A stretch of 64,000 bases of DNA from Ohtaekwangia sp036786105 (GCF_036786105.1 NZ_DAIQRQ010000021.1:1-64000); one strand, 5' to 3'; positions 53,499 to 62,392 are shown, counted from the stretch's first letter. Notes: generated by a model from the sequence alone, not told the origin. Numbers and translations: made by a program.

Positions 53499-55085
53499 AT
53501 GCAGGATATTGCTATTGTTATCATATTGCTTGCTGTCGTCACCGCGCTCGCGGAGGTGACCGACAAGATCAAAATTCCATATCCGATATTGCTGGTAGTG
53601 GCAGGGATCGCGATCGGCATGATTCCCGGAATGCCCTCTATCTCGCTTAATCCTGATATCGTTTTTCTGGTCTTTCTTCCTCCTGTGCTCTATGCATCCG
53701 CCTGGAATACTTCGTGGCCGGATTTCAAAGCAGCCAAGCGTCCAATCATTCTGTTAGCCACCGGCTGCGTGATTTTCACTACTTGTGCAGTTGCCTGGGT
53801 GGCACACATGGTAATTCCTGGTTTTAACTGGGCGGAGGCATTTGTGCTGGGCGCTATCATTTCTCCTCCCGATGCCGTAGCGGCCACCGCTGCGACCAAA
53901 GGACTCAGCGTGCCCAAGCGCGTGATTACAATATTGGAGGGTGAAAGCCTTGTAAACGATGCCACAGGTTTGATCGCCTATCGATATGCCGTAGTGGCAG
54001 TTGGTACGGGTGTGTTTAGCATTTGGGATGCAGGGATTCAATTTTTTATTGTAGCTACGGGGGGTATTGTACTGGGGCTTCTGATCGGCTGGTCTTTTAA
54101 ATGGATTCACAAATTCACTCCTGATAATCCCACTACGGATACGACACTCACTTTCCTGGCACCTTTCGTGGCCTACCTTGTAGCCGAGTCAGTGCATGTT
54201 TCAGGTGTGCTGGCTGTGGTGACTACCGGACTATATGTAGCCTGGAATTCCAGCGAAGTGTTTTCACAGCAGACGCGCCTGCAGGCATACGGTTCCTGGA
54301 ATACAGTTTTGTTTATTCTGAATGGCGTAATCTTTATCCTGATCGGGCTGCAACTTCCCGAAATTGTAAAAAACATAGGAGCCAATTCTTTCTGGGCGTG
54401 GAAGTATGCCATCATCATAAGCATCGCGGTTATTGTTGGCCGCATCATTTGGGTATATCCGGGAACCTATATACCAAGATGGCTAAGCAGGAAGATACGG
54501 GAGCGTGAACCGGAAACGAATATTAAACTCGCAACGATCGTAGCCTGGTCAGGCATGCGTGGTGTGGTGTCGCTGGCGGCAGCGCTGGCATTGCCGCTTA
54601 CCGGTAAAGGAACGGAACCATTCCCTCACAGAAACCTCATCATCTTTCTTACCTTCTGTGTTATCTTTTCAACGTTGGTATTGCAAGGTCTTACCCTTCG
54701 ACCGTTGATCAATTGGTTTGGATTGCAAGCCGATGGTAAAGACCAGGAGGAAGAACAGCGGGCCAGGTTGCTGATTGCTTCTTCGATCATTGAGCACATT
54801 GAAGAAAACTATGCACTATCCCTAAGCGATGAAGTGTTGAACCAGATTAAAACGAAATACGAAATCCGTATTCAGCGCTTGCGCAAAGATGAAACGGAGA
54901 AGAAACTGAATGAAGAGGAGATACGTGCGTTTCACAGGCTGCAGCAAGAACTGCTGCAGAAAGAGCGACAAGACCTGTTGCAAATGCGCAGGCAAGGCAA
55001 GATTGGCGATGAAGCTTTGAGAAGAATTGAATATGAGCTCGACCTGGAAGAAACCCGGCTCATCCTTGATCAGGCTACTGCCTAA
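53499..55085 (+). CDS. Na+/H+ antiporter, CPA1 (NhaP/NHE) family
   Basis: Cation/proton antiporter of 528 residues with about twelve membrane helices up to residue 415 and a charged cytoplasmic tail rich in Glu, Lys and Gln (predicted helical). VFLPPVLYASAW and AIISPPDAVAATA are CPA1 signatures, and GESLVNDATGLIAY has the Asn-Asp ion-binding pair. WSGMRGVVSLAAALALP is the helix-XI motif. It probably exports Na+ in exchange for protons. Confidence 0.92.
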   Translation: MQDIAIVIILLAVVTALAEVTDKIKIPYPILLVVAGIAIGMIPGMPSISLNPDIVFLVFLPPVLYASAWNTSWPDFKAAKRPIILLATGCVIFTTCAVAWVAHMVIPGFNWAEAFVLGAIISPPDAVAATAATKGLSVPKRVITILEGESLVNDATGLIAYRYAVVAVGTGVFSIWDAGIQFFIVATGGIVLGLLIGWSFKWIHKFTPDNPTTDTTLTFLAPFVAYLVAESVHVSGVLAVVTTGLYVAWNSSEVFSQQTRLQAYGSWNTVLFILNGVIFILIGLQLPEIVKNIGANSFWAWKYAIIISIAVIVGRIIWVYPGTYIPRWLSRKIREREPETNIKLATIVAWSGMRGVVSLAAALALPLTGKGTEPFPHRNLIIFLTFCVIFSTLVLQGLTLRPLINWFGLQADGKDQEEEQRARLLIASSIIEHIEENYALSLSDEVLNQIKTKYEIRIQRLRKDETEKKLNEEEIRAFHRLQQELLQKERQDLLQMRRQGKIGDEALRRIEYELDLEETRLILDQATA

Positions 55086-55110
55086 GGCGGAACGGAAGTA
55101 TGAAGACAAA

Positions 55111-55134
55111 AAAAGCGGGTAGAAGCCCGCTTTT
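55111..55134. terminator. Bidirectional rho-independent terminator
   Basis: AAAAGCGGG (55111-55119) pairs with CCCGCTTTT (55126-55134) around a 6-base loop. T-runs occur on both strands. It serves the antiporter gene (plus) and the bacilliredoxin gene (minus). Confidence 0.9.
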
Positions 55135-55149
55135 CATTTTTATATCTGA

Positions 55150-55566
55150 TTAACAGAATTCATCAAAAACTTCTACAAGATGTTGGCCGATCATCTGGGC
55201 ATTTCTGCCTTCAATATGGTGGCGCTCAACAAAGTGCACCAGTTCTCCATCTTTGAAAAGTGCTATCGAAGGAGATGATGGCGGATACGGCAATGTATAT
55301 TCTCTTGCTTTTGAAACCGCTTCCTTATCAACGCCGGCAAAAACGGTAGCCAGGTTGGTTGGTTTTTTGGGAGACGATTGCAGGGCCCATTTTACTCCGG
55401 GTCTGGCAGCACCGGCGGCACAGCCACAAACCGAATTGATTACCAGCAAGGTCGTTCCTTTCTTGTCTTTCAGGTAATTATCTACCTCTTCAGGCGTTTT
55501 TAGTTCAGCAAAACCAGCGCTTGTCAAATCGGTGCGCATGGGTGCTACTAATTGTTCGGGATACAT
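55150..55566 (-). CDS. BrxA/BrxB family bacilliredoxin
   Basis: Thioredoxin-fold protein of 138 residues of the YphP/YqiW (BrxA/BrxB) family, which removes bacillithiol from oxidised protein thiols. The unusual CGC active site is Cys47-Gly48-Cys49 in INSVCGCAAG, and HHIEGRNAQMI is a conserved C-terminal stretch. It lies beside the suf genes, in the same direction, and could protect their thiols; that link is inference. Confidence 0.9.
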   Translation of the reverse strand: MYPEQLVAPMRTDLTSAGFAELKTPEEVDNYLKDKKGTTLLVINSVCGCAAGAARPGVKWALQSSPKKPTNLATVFAGVDKEAVSKAREYTLPYPPSSPSIALFKDGELVHFVERHHIEGRNAQMIGQHLVEVFDEFC

Positions 55567-55601
55567 AGTTTATGTTCAGTTAAATCTGATAGTATAACAA
55601 A

Positions 55602-55949
55602 TTATAGAAATCCTAGTTCGAGTTTTGCGGCTTCGCTCATCATATCTTGCGAGTAGGGTGGGTCAAAGGTAATTTCAACTTTTACATCATTGACACCTTC
55701 AATGGCTTTAATTTTCTGTTCCACCTCGCCCGGAATTACTTCAGCAGACGGGCAGGAAGGAGAGGTAAGCGTCATTTGAACATATACGTTATTAATTGGG
55801 TACACATTGATCTCGTAGATCAATCCCAGCTCGTATACGTCTACCGGAATCTCTGGGTCGTAAACCGTTTTTACCGCTTGAATAACCTTATCGCGCAGGT
55901 CGGGCACAGAGGTCTCGGTCAGGTTGATATTTTGAACTTGCTCGCTCAT
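55602..55949 (-). CDS. DUF59/MIP18 family protein of the SUF system (SufT-like)
   Basis: A 115-residue DUF59 protein involved in Fe-S cluster maturation. VKTVYDPEIPVDVYELGLIYEI is the family core, and TSPSCPSAEVIPGEV contains the conserved Cys. ITFDPPYSQDMMSE is the typical end. It overlaps sufE by four bases (ATGA), and its place at the end of the suf run supports a role in cluster transfer. Confidence 0.9.
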   Translation of the reverse strand: MSEQVQNINLTETSVPDLRDKVIQAVKTVYDPEIPVDVYELGLIYEINVYPINNVYVQMTLTSPSCPSAEVIPGEVEQKIKAIEGVNDVKVEITFDPPYSQDMMSEAAKLELGFL

Positions 55950-56380
55950 GATTTTACTTCCAGTTTGGTTTTAAAGGCAAGTGCGTAGAGTTTCATTTGC
56001 TTGATCATCGCCGCAAAACCATTGGAACGCTGTGTTCCGATAAACCGTTCCATGCCAATCTTGTTCATGAAATACAAATCAGCGTGGAGGATCGTATCAG
56101 GTGTTTGCCCATTGAAAATCCTTACCAGCAGACTTACCAGACCTTTTGTGATTGCCGTATTGCTGTCGGCTGCGAAATAGACTTTGTTGTCTTCGATCTT
56201 TCCCGTGAGCCATACTTTGGATTGGCATCCCTTCACAACGTTGTCTTCAGTCTTTTCCGATTCCGGCATTTCCGGGAGTTTCTGCCCCAGTTCCATGATA
56301 TAAAAGACTGTCATCTCCATATCACCGTCCAGCAGCGAAAACTCATTGATAATCTCTTCCTGTATCTGGTCTACCGTCAT
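55946..56380 (-). CDS. sufE: SufE cysteine-desulfurase sulfur acceptor
   Basis: SufE-family protein of 144 residues that takes persulfide sulfur from SufS and passes it to the SufBCD scaffold. The acceptor is Cys52 in VKGCQSKVW. FAADSNTAITKGLVSLLVRIFNGQ is the conserved central segment. It lies three bases after sufS and overlaps the DUF59 gene. Confidence 0.93.
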   Translation of the reverse strand: MTVDQIQEEIINEFSLLDGDMEMTVFYIMELGQKLPEMPESEKTEDNVVKGCQSKVWLTGKIEDNKVYFAADSNTAITKGLVSLLVRIFNGQTPDTILHADLYFMNKIGMERFIGTQRSNGFAAMIKQMKLYALAFKTKLEVKS

Positions 56381-56383
56381 TTG

Positions 56384-57631
56384 TTACTTCATGAAATTAA
56401 TGATCCGCTCCAGGCTCTCCGCCAGTTGATCAATTTCTTTTCTTGTATTGTAAACTGCAAAAGATGCCCGCACAGTTCCTTCAATACCAAAGCAGGTCAT
56501 TAACGGCTGGGTGCAGTGGTGGCCCGTGCGAACCGCGATACCACGCGCATCCAGCATCTGACCAATATCAAAGTGATGAATGCCTTCTACCGTAAATGAA
56601 AGCACGCTCACTTTTTCAGGAGCGGTGCCGATGAGTTGTACACCTTTCAATTTTGAAATGCGTTCGGTAGCATAGCTCAGCAACTCATGTTCATAAGCTG
56701 CCATGGCTTCTCTGCCGAGTTCGTTGATAAAGTCTACCGCATATTTATAGGCTACAACATCGGCAATGTTGGGAGTGCCCGCTTCGAATTTATAAGGAAG
56801 GTCGTTGTATGTTGTTTTTTCAAATGTTACCTCCTTAATCATTTCACCACCACCCTGATAGGGAGGCATCTTTTCAAGAAGGTCTTTCTTGCCATACAGA
56901 ATACCCGTCCCTGTGGGGCCATACATCTTATGTGACGACAGGCAGTAGAAGTCACAATCCAGATCCTGCACATCGATCTCGATATGCGCTCCTGATTGTG
57001 CACCGTCCAATAACACTACAGCGCCTGCTTCATGCGCAAGCTTTATAATTTCCTTTACAGGATTTATAGTACCCAGGCTGTTGGAAGCATGGTTAACCGA
57101 AACGATCTTCGTTTTTGATGAGAGTAATTTCCTGTAGGCATCAAGATCGAGCACACCTTCCGGTAATACGGGAATGGTCTTGAGCGTAGCCTTTTTCTCT
57201 TCGCATACAAGCTGCCAGGGAACAATGTTGGAGTGATGTTCCAATCCCGATACAATAATCTCGTCACCTTCTTTTATGAAGGCACGTCCATACGAAGACG
57301 CTACGAGGTTTATACTTTCTGTTACACCGCGGGTAAAGATGATCTCCTGTTCAGACCTGGCATTGATAAAACGCTTCAAGGTATGGCGCGTTTCTTCGTA
57401 TGCTTTTGTAGCGCGCTCCGCCAGCGTATGAATACCACGGTGAATGTTGGCGTTGTATCCCTGATAGTAATCGATCAGCGCGTTGATTACCTTCAGCGGT
57501 TTCTGCGAAGTGGCCGCATTATCCAGGTATACCAGGTCGCGACCATTTACTTGTTGATGCAGCACCGGAAACTCTTTGCGTATTGCATCGATGTCCAGTT
57601 TGCGATCTATAGCAGGAGAGGAAGAAGTCAT
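56384..57631 (-). CDS. sufS: Cysteine desulfurase SufS
   Basis: Group II cysteine desulfurase of 415 residues that releases sulfur from cysteine for Fe-S clusters. YLDNAATSQKP is at the N-terminus, the PLP lysine is Lys235 in SSHKMYGPTG, and the persulfide cysteine is Cys373 in RTGHHCTQP. It is flanked by sufD (one base upstream) and sufE. Confidence 0.95.
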   Translation of the reverse strand: MTSSSPAIDRKLDIDAIRKEFPVLHQQVNGRDLVYLDNAATSQKPLKVINALIDYYQGYNANIHRGIHTLAERATKAYEETRHTLKRFINARSEQEIIFTRGVTESINLVASSYGRAFIKEGDEIIVSGLEHHSNIVPWQLVCEEKKATLKTIPVLPEGVLDLDAYRKLLSSKTKIVSVNHASNSLGTINPVKEIIKLAHEAGAVVLLDGAQSGAHIEIDVQDLDCDFYCLSSHKMYGPTGTGILYGKKDLLEKMPPYQGGGEMIKEVTFEKTTYNDLPYKFEAGTPNIADVVAYKYAVDFINELGREAMAAYEHELLSYATERISKLKGVQLIGTAPEKVSVLSFTVEGIHHFDIGQMLDARGIAVRTGHHCTQPLMTCFGIEGTVRASFAVYNTRKEIDQLAESLERIINFMK

Positions 57632-57632
57632 A

Positions 57633-58940
57633 CTAAAAATCTTTATGTAATCTTTCGCTGATCACGTTGTCGAGATATTCTTTAATCACCGGATGTTTCA
57701 CATTCTCCAGCACTTCGCCTGCAAAAGCATAGAGCATCATGGCCTGTGCTGTATCTTTTGCTATACCACGCGCCTGCAGGTAGAAGAGCGCCTCTTCATC
57801 CAGTTGCCCGGTAGTACAGCCGTGCGAGCATTTCACATCATCGGCCCATATCTCGAGCTGAGGCTTCGTGTTTACCGTTGCCTTGTCTGTAAGCAGTATA
57901 TTTCGGTTAGCCTGAAATGCATTGGTTTTTTGGGCATTCGGGCGAACATAGATCTTACCGTTGAAAACTCCTTTGGAGCTATCGCCCATGATGCCCTTAT
58001 ACAATTCATTGCTGAAAGAGTTGGGCTTCTTGTGATCCACCACCGTATGGTTATCGGCCAGGGTATCGTTAGCCAACAGATATAGTCCATACATGTGCGA
58101 TTCGATACCTTCTCCGTCCAGGGTAAACTGCAGGTTGTTTCTGATCAGTTTTCCATTCAACGTAAATGTATAGGTATTGACGCGGCTAAAGTTCGATTGG
58201 TGAATTTGCGTAAGTCCGAACTGGTAGCGTGCACCCGCATCGTTCTGGATGAAGTATAATTCCAGCCCGGCATTCTCTGCCACTACGGCTTCTGTTACCG
58301 TGTTCGAGAAATTGGCAGAAGCTCCTGTGGAATCAAATTTTTCAATAACCGTCAGCTCACTGCTTTTTCCTACAACAATGAGGTTGCGGTTTATCGATAT
58401 AACCTGGCCGTTTTGTGTATCATGAATGTGATACAGTACCACCGGTTTGTCAATTACTTTTTTATCAGAAACATGAATGAAAACACCATCGTGGAAAGAA
58501 GCTGTGTTCCAGGCCGCTAATCCATCCGATCTGAAATCGGCATAATTGCCCAGGTGTTTCTCTACTACATCATTCTTTGCGTTCAATGCCTCTTGCAGCG
58601 TGAGGATGGTAAGATCATTGGATACAATAGAAGACGATTCTTTTGAGAATACACCGTTTATAAAAACCAGCACATTGGCATCAAGTCCTTTTATTTGATA
58701 AGGCGCTATATCCACCACAGATGCCACCGGATTTTTCAACGTGAGGTTGAAGTTCTTTTCCAGGGCACGGGTGATCGGTGTAAATTTATACTCTTCTGCT
58801 TTGTTGGCAGGAAACCCGAGCGAGCGAAATGCATCGAGGGCTTCTTTCCTGAGCATCAGGTTGGCAGCGCCGGTCAAACTCTTTTCGATCCCGGATGCTA
58901 CTTCGGCGGTTATATTTTTTTCGGTTGCAGCTACACTCAT
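57633..58940 (-). CDS. sufD: SUF scaffold protein SufD
   Basis: SufD subunit of the SufBC2D Fe-S scaffold, 435 residues. LGFPANKAEEYKFTPI at the N-terminus and VRPNAQKTNAFQANRNILLT, DDVKCSHGCTTGQLDEEALFYLQARGI in the C-terminal beta-helix are conserved. The His in CSHG is thought to help cluster assembly in the SufB-SufD pair. It lies ten bases after sufC. Confidence 0.94.
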   Translation of the reverse strand: MSVAATEKNITAEVASGIEKSLTGAANLMLRKEALDAFRSLGFPANKAEEYKFTPITRALEKNFNLTLKNPVASVVDIAPYQIKGLDANVLVFINGVFSKESSSIVSNDLTILTLQEALNAKNDVVEKHLGNYADFRSDGLAAWNTASFHDGVFIHVSDKKVIDKPVVLYHIHDTQNGQVISINRNLIVVGKSSELTVIEKFDSTGASANFSNTVTEAVVAENAGLELYFIQNDAGARYQFGLTQIHQSNFSRVNTYTFTLNGKLIRNNLQFTLDGEGIESHMYGLYLLANDTLADNHTVVDHKKPNSFSNELYKGIMGDSSKGVFNGKIYVRPNAQKTNAFQANRNILLTDKATVNTKPQLEIWADDVKCSHGCTTGQLDEEALFYLQARGIAKDTAQAMMLYAFAGEVLENVKHPVIKEYLDNVISERLHKDF

Positions 58941-58950
58941 CCTCTACACA

Positions 58951-59706
58951 TTAAGCGACAGAAACTTCATCCTTAATCCAGTCATAGCCTTTCGCCTCAA
59001 GCTCAAGTGCCAGTTCTTTTGTACCCGACTTCACGATCTTGCCTTTATAGAGCACGTGCACAAAGTCAGGTACTATATAATCCAGCAAACGCTGATAGTG
59101 TGTAACCACAATCACAGCATTCGACTTGTTACGGAGTTTATTCACGCCATTGGAAACGATCTTCAACGCATCGATATCAAGACCTGAATCTGTTTCATCG
59201 AGTATAGCCAGCTTGGGTTCAAGCATCGCCATCTGGAATATTTCATTGCGTTTCTTTTCACCGCCGGAGAAACCTTCGTTGAGCGAGCGATTCAATAATG
59301 ACTGATCGATCTCTACCAGTTTCATTTTTTCTTTCATCAAACCAAGAAATGAAACCGCATCGAGTGGCTGTTGTCCGCGATGTTCACGAATCTGGTTAAC
59401 AGCCGTCTTCATAAAATTGATGGTGCTAACTCCCGGAATTTCTACCGGATATTGAAAGGCCAGAAACACACCTTCACGAGCGCGCTCTTCCGGTTCAAGT
59501 TCCAGCAGGTTCTTGCCTAAAAACTCAACATCACCACCGGTTACTTCATATTCTTCACGGCCCGCCAGAACAGAAGCCAACGTGCTTTTACCAGAACCGT
59601 TAGGCCCCATAATAGCATGTACTTCTCCGGGCTTCACTTCCAGGTTTATTCCATTCAGAATTTGTTTATCACCGATTTTTGCTTGCAGATTCTTTATCGT
59701 TAACAT
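58951..59706 (-). CDS. sufC: SUF ATPase SufC
   Basis: ABC-type ATPase of the Suf scaffold, 251 residues. Walker A is GPNGSGKST, the signature is FSGGEKKRNEI, Walker B is LAILDETDSGLD and the H-loop is VVTHYQR. The FSGGEKKR signature is diagnostic of SufC. It lies between sufB and sufD in the same direction. Confidence 0.96.
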   Translation of the reverse strand: MLTIKNLQAKIGDKQILNGINLEVKPGEVHAIMGPNGSGKSTLASVLAGREEYEVTGGDVEFLGKNLLELEPEERAREGVFLAFQYPVEIPGVSTINFMKTAVNQIREHRGQQPLDAVSFLGLMKEKMKLVEIDQSLLNRSLNEGFSGGEKKRNEIFQMAMLEPKLAILDETDSGLDIDALKIVSNGVNKLRNKSNAVIVVTHYQRLLDYIVPDFVHVLYKGKIVKSGTKELALELEAKGYDWIKDEVSVA

Positions 59707-59753
59707 CTCTTTCGCGTCTAAGTCTTCGTATTATTTATAGTCTTGGTATGTAA

Positions 59754-61199
59754 TTATCCCACACTTCCTTCCAGTGTCAATGCCAGCAGCTTTTGTGCTT
59801 CTACTGCAAATTCCATCGGCAATTGATTGAGTACTTCTTTTGCATAGCCGTTCACGATCAGAGCCACGGCCGATTCTTCATCAATACCGCGTTGCAGGCA
59901 ATAGAAGATCTGATCTTCACCAATCTTGGAAGTAGTAGCTTCGTGTTCGATCTTGGCGGAGTTATTCTCTACATCAATATAGGGAAACGTGTGTGCACCA
60001 CATTTGTCGCCCATCAGTAATGAGTCGCACTGCGAGAAGTTGCGCGCACCTTCGGCACGTTTCATAATATGTACTTGTCCGCGATAACTATTCTGCGAAT
60101 GCCCTGCAGATATACCTTTCGATACAATGCGCGACTTTGTATTCTTACCAATGTGAATCATCTTCGTACCAGTGTCAGCCTGCTGATAGTTGTTGGTAAC
60201 AGCCACGGAGTAGAACTCACCCATGGAGTTGTCGCCCTTTAACACACAACTCGGATATTTCCAGGTGATGGCGGAACCCGTTTCCACCTGTGTCCAGGAA
60301 ATTTTGGAATTGTCGCCAAAGCACAAACCGCGCTTGGTAACGAAGTTATAGATACCACCCTTACCTTCTTTATCGCCAGGGTACCAGTTTTGTACTGTTG
60401 AGTACTTTACCTGTGCATCTTTCATGGCGTAAATTTCTACCACCGCTGCATGCAATTGGTTCTCATCGCGCATCGGGGCCGTACATCCTTCCAGGTAGCT
60501 TACATACGAACCTTCATCGGCCACAATCAGCGTTCTTTCGAACTGACCTGTGTTGGCTGCATTGATACGGAAGTAAGTAGAAAGCTCCATCGGGCAGCGA
60601 ACGCCCTTCGGTATATAGCAGAATGATCCGTCTGTAAACACAGCGGAGTTAAGAGCAGCAAAGTAATTGTCGTTTACGGGCACAACCGAACCCATATACT
60701 TCTTGATAAGGTCAGGGTGTTTTAAAACCGCTTCGCTGAATGAGCAGAATATAATTCCCAGTTCAGCAAGTGTTTCTTTAAAAGTAGTAGCTACGGAAAC
60801 ACTGTCAATAACAGCATCAACCGCTACACCGGTAAGTCGTTTTTGTTCAGTGAGAGAAATGCCGAGCTTCTCGAAAGTCTTGATCAATTCGGGGTCTACA
60901 TCTTCCAGGTTTTTGGGAGTTGCTTTCTGCTTGGGAGCAGAGTAGTAGATCACATCCTGATAGTTAATAGGAGGGTACTTCACATTGGGCCACGTAGGTT
61001 CCTTCATTTTGGTCCACTGACGATAGGCGCTTAAACGCCATTCCAGCAACCATTCAGGTTCGTTCTTCTTGGCAGATATAAAGCGGATTATATCTTCGTT
61101 CAACCCTTTTGGAGCAGAATCCGTCTCGATATTGGTAGTCCAACCGTGCTCGTATTCCTTGGAGGTCAACTCCTCTAAAACCTGATTATCTTTACTCAT
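59754..61199 (-). CDS. sufB: SUF scaffold protein SufB
   Basis: SufB subunit, 481 residues, on which the nascent Fe-S cluster is built. YYSAPK near residue 90, FCYIPKGVRCPMELSTYFRIN, LEGCTAPMRDENQLHAAVVE and GDKCGAHTFPYIDV are conserved, with the last containing a probable cluster-ligand Cys. It is the first gene of the suf operon. A perfect palindrome lies seven bases upstream of its start. Confidence 0.95.
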   Translation of the reverse strand: MSKDNQVLEELTSKEYEHGWTTNIETDSAPKGLNEDIIRFISAKKNEPEWLLEWRLSAYRQWTKMKEPTWPNVKYPPINYQDVIYYSAPKQKATPKNLEDVDPELIKTFEKLGISLTEQKRLTGVAVDAVIDSVSVATTFKETLAELGIIFCSFSEAVLKHPDLIKKYMGSVVPVNDNYFAALNSAVFTDGSFCYIPKGVRCPMELSTYFRINAANTGQFERTLIVADEGSYVSYLEGCTAPMRDENQLHAAVVEIYAMKDAQVKYSTVQNWYPGDKEGKGGIYNFVTKRGLCFGDNSKISWTQVETGSAITWKYPSCVLKGDNSMGEFYSVAVTNNYQQADTGTKMIHIGKNTKSRIVSKGISAGHSQNSYRGQVHIMKRAEGARNFSQCDSLLMGDKCGAHTFPYIDVENNSAKIEHEATTSKIGEDQIFYCLQRGIDEESAVALIVNGYAKEVLNQLPMEFAVEAQKLLALTLEGSVG

Positions 61200-61205
61200 T
61201 CACAA

Positions 61206-61240
61206 AGTCTATTTAGACTGATTATAAACCCACAAATCTA
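61206..61240 (-). promoter_or_regulatory. Candidate sufB promoter element and palindrome
   Basis: On the minus strand TAGATTTG (61240-61233) fits the Bacteroidota -7 consensus TAnnTTTG, although I see no clear -33 TTTG. Just downstream is AGTCTA-TT-TAGACT (61206-61219), a perfect 6-base inverted repeat that would lie in the 5' leader of sufB. It could be an operator for an iron- or redox-responsive repressor; no regulator is identified. Confidence 0.45.
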
Positions 61241-61355
61241 TAACAAAAATGAGATTTTTAGGTTCTTAGCCCGGTTTATTTCCCCATAGATGTTTTCTAT
61301 CGGCTCATAGAGGGCATTCAACTCTGTTTTGTACGTTGAAATCGCAACCTGACTG

Positions 61356-61820
61356 TTAAGTCAGATTCAGGCTGCGGTCAAGGCTCTCTTCCAGGGAGAT
61401 CATTGTTTCCGTACGTTCAATTCCTTCCACCTGCTGGATCTTGTCGTGCAGCACCTGCTTGAGGTGGTTGGTGTCTTTGCAGTGAATCTTGGTAAACATG
61501 CTGTAGTTACCCGTTGTATAATGAATGCTGGTGATCTCCGGAATGGCTTTAAGCTTGGCCATTACCTGGTCGTACAAGGCACTTTTTTGTAAGAAGATTC
61601 CAATAAAGGCGGTAATATCATAGCCCAACTTTGCATAATTGACTTTCAAGGTGGTTTTCTCTACAATGCCGGCTTCTTCCATTTTGTTCATGCGTACATG
61701 CACAGTTCCGCCCGAAACGAAGGCCTTTTTGGCAACTTCTGTATAAGGCTTCTTGGCATCCTGCATGAGGATTTCAAGAATCTTCAAATCCACATTGTCA
61801 ACTTTATAATTTTCGGCCAT
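61356..61820 (-). CDS. Lrp/AsnC family transcriptional regulator
   Basis: A 154-residue Lrp/AsnC regulator. The N-terminal helix-turn-helix is VDLKILEILMQDAKKPYTEVAKKAFVSGGTVHVRMNKMEEAGIV (read in pieces), and the C-terminal RAM ligand-binding domain contains ITAFIGIFL and GNYSMFTKIHC. It lies 156 bases upstream of sufB in the same direction. A link to suf is possible but it may simply be separate. Confidence 0.92.
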   Translation of the reverse strand: MAENYKVDNVDLKILEILMQDAKKPYTEVAKKAFVSGGTVHVRMNKMEEAGIVEKTTLKVNYAKLGYDITAFIGIFLQKSALYDQVMAKLKAIPEITSIHYTTGNYSMFTKIHCKDTNHLKQVLHDKIQQVEGIERTETMISLEESLDRSLNLT

Positions 61821-61987
61821 ATAAAAATTTAGGTTTTAAGCTTAATTCAAAAATACTAATTAATATTGAAAAGTATACAAATATTATGATTGTTTATTGA
61901 TTCGTGGAGCAGTTTAGGTGTTACTTTGTTACGTAATTTACAACGAGACGCACTGAAAGACGCACACACAAAACCCACACACACCAT

Positions 61988-62107
61988 TGTAGGGTGTTGG
62001 AATTTGGCAGACATGCCCTCCGGTCTCGGGGGTGGAGATAACGGGATAAAGTCCAGCCTTTGGCGACCTAACTGCTCCGTGGAGGTTCGAGCCCTCCCTC
62101 TACAGCA
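61988..62107 (+). ncRNA. tRNA-like RNA element, copy 1
   Basis: A 120-base element with tRNA ends. TGTAGGG at the 5' end pairs with CTCTACA near 62098-62104 (one G-U), followed by GCA. The T arm is perfect (GGAGG, loop TTCGAGC, CCTCC). The D region GGAATTTGGCAGACA resembles tRNA-Leu. The anticodon arm is abnormal: CCTCCG pairs with CGGGGG, leaving only GTCT. A forced 7-base loop would be CGGTCTC, without U33. A long variable arm (GGAG...CTCC, about 45 bases) follows. It shares its ends with copy 2 and a CA-rich leader upstream. It is probably not an ordinary decoding tRNA. Confidence 0.6.
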
Positions 62108-62112
62108 ATGTT

Positions 62113-62134
62113 TCTTCCGATAACTATCGGAAGA
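62113..62134 (+). terminator. Hairpin between the tRNA-like copies
   Basis: TCTTCCGATA (62113-62122) and TATCGGAAGA (62125-62134) form a perfect inverted repeat with a 2-base centre. No T-run follows, so termination is uncertain; it may be a processing or pausing hairpin between the two RNAs. Confidence 0.55.
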
Positions 62135-62176
62135 ACACCACACACAAAACAGACACACAATTATATTGTAGTATAT

Positions 62177-62326
62177 TGTAGGGTGTTGAAATTGGCAGAC
62201 ATGCCCTCCGGTCTCGGGGGTGGAGGTAAACGGAATAAAACAATGCACCCTGATCCCGTCTTCACAGACAAGATCAGGTCAGCGTCTAACCGCTCCGTGG
62301 AGGTTCGAATCCTTCTCCTACAGCAG
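62177..62326 (+). ncRNA. tRNA-like RNA element, copy 2
   Basis: A 150-base relative of copy 1. The first ~45 bases are almost identical (TGTAGGGTGTT, TTGGCAGACATGCCCTCCGG, TCTCGGGGGTGGAG) and so is the 3' part (CTAACCGCTCCGTGGAGG, TTCGAAT, TCCTACAGCA). Acceptor and T stems still form. The middle is different in sequence and 30 bases longer. It contains a hairpin CCTGATC...GATCAGG with an inner GTCT/AGAC stem. The anticodon arm has the same tetraloop-like GTCT. Conservation of the ends with divergence of the arm suggests selection on a tRNA-like fold rather than on decoding. Confidence 0.6.
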
Positions 62327-62357
62327 CTCAGTTTAGGTTAATGAGTTATTCAGAGCT

Positions 62358-62392
62358 ACCCGTCCCTCCAGGAGGGGCGGGTTTATTTTTTT
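62358..62392 (+). terminator. Rho-independent terminator after the tRNA-like pair
   Basis: ACCCGTCCCTCC (62358-62369) pairs with GGAGGGGCGGGT (62371-62382) with one G-U, followed by TTATTTTTTTATA. It is strong and correctly placed to end a transcript carrying both tRNA-like elements. Confidence 0.88.

Noticed and set aside
61910..62338. 10-base direct repeat CAGTTTAGGT flanking the tRNA-like pair (61910-61919 and 62329-62338)
   Set aside because: Could be a target-site duplication, but it is short, and no transposase or integrase is nearby, so it is not called as mobile DNA.
61890..62341. Short frames and a possible group I intron in the tRNA-like region
   Set aside because: The frames follow the conserved RNA stems. 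The inserts (about 45-75 bases) are far too short for a group I intron and lie in the variable arm, not the anticodon loop.
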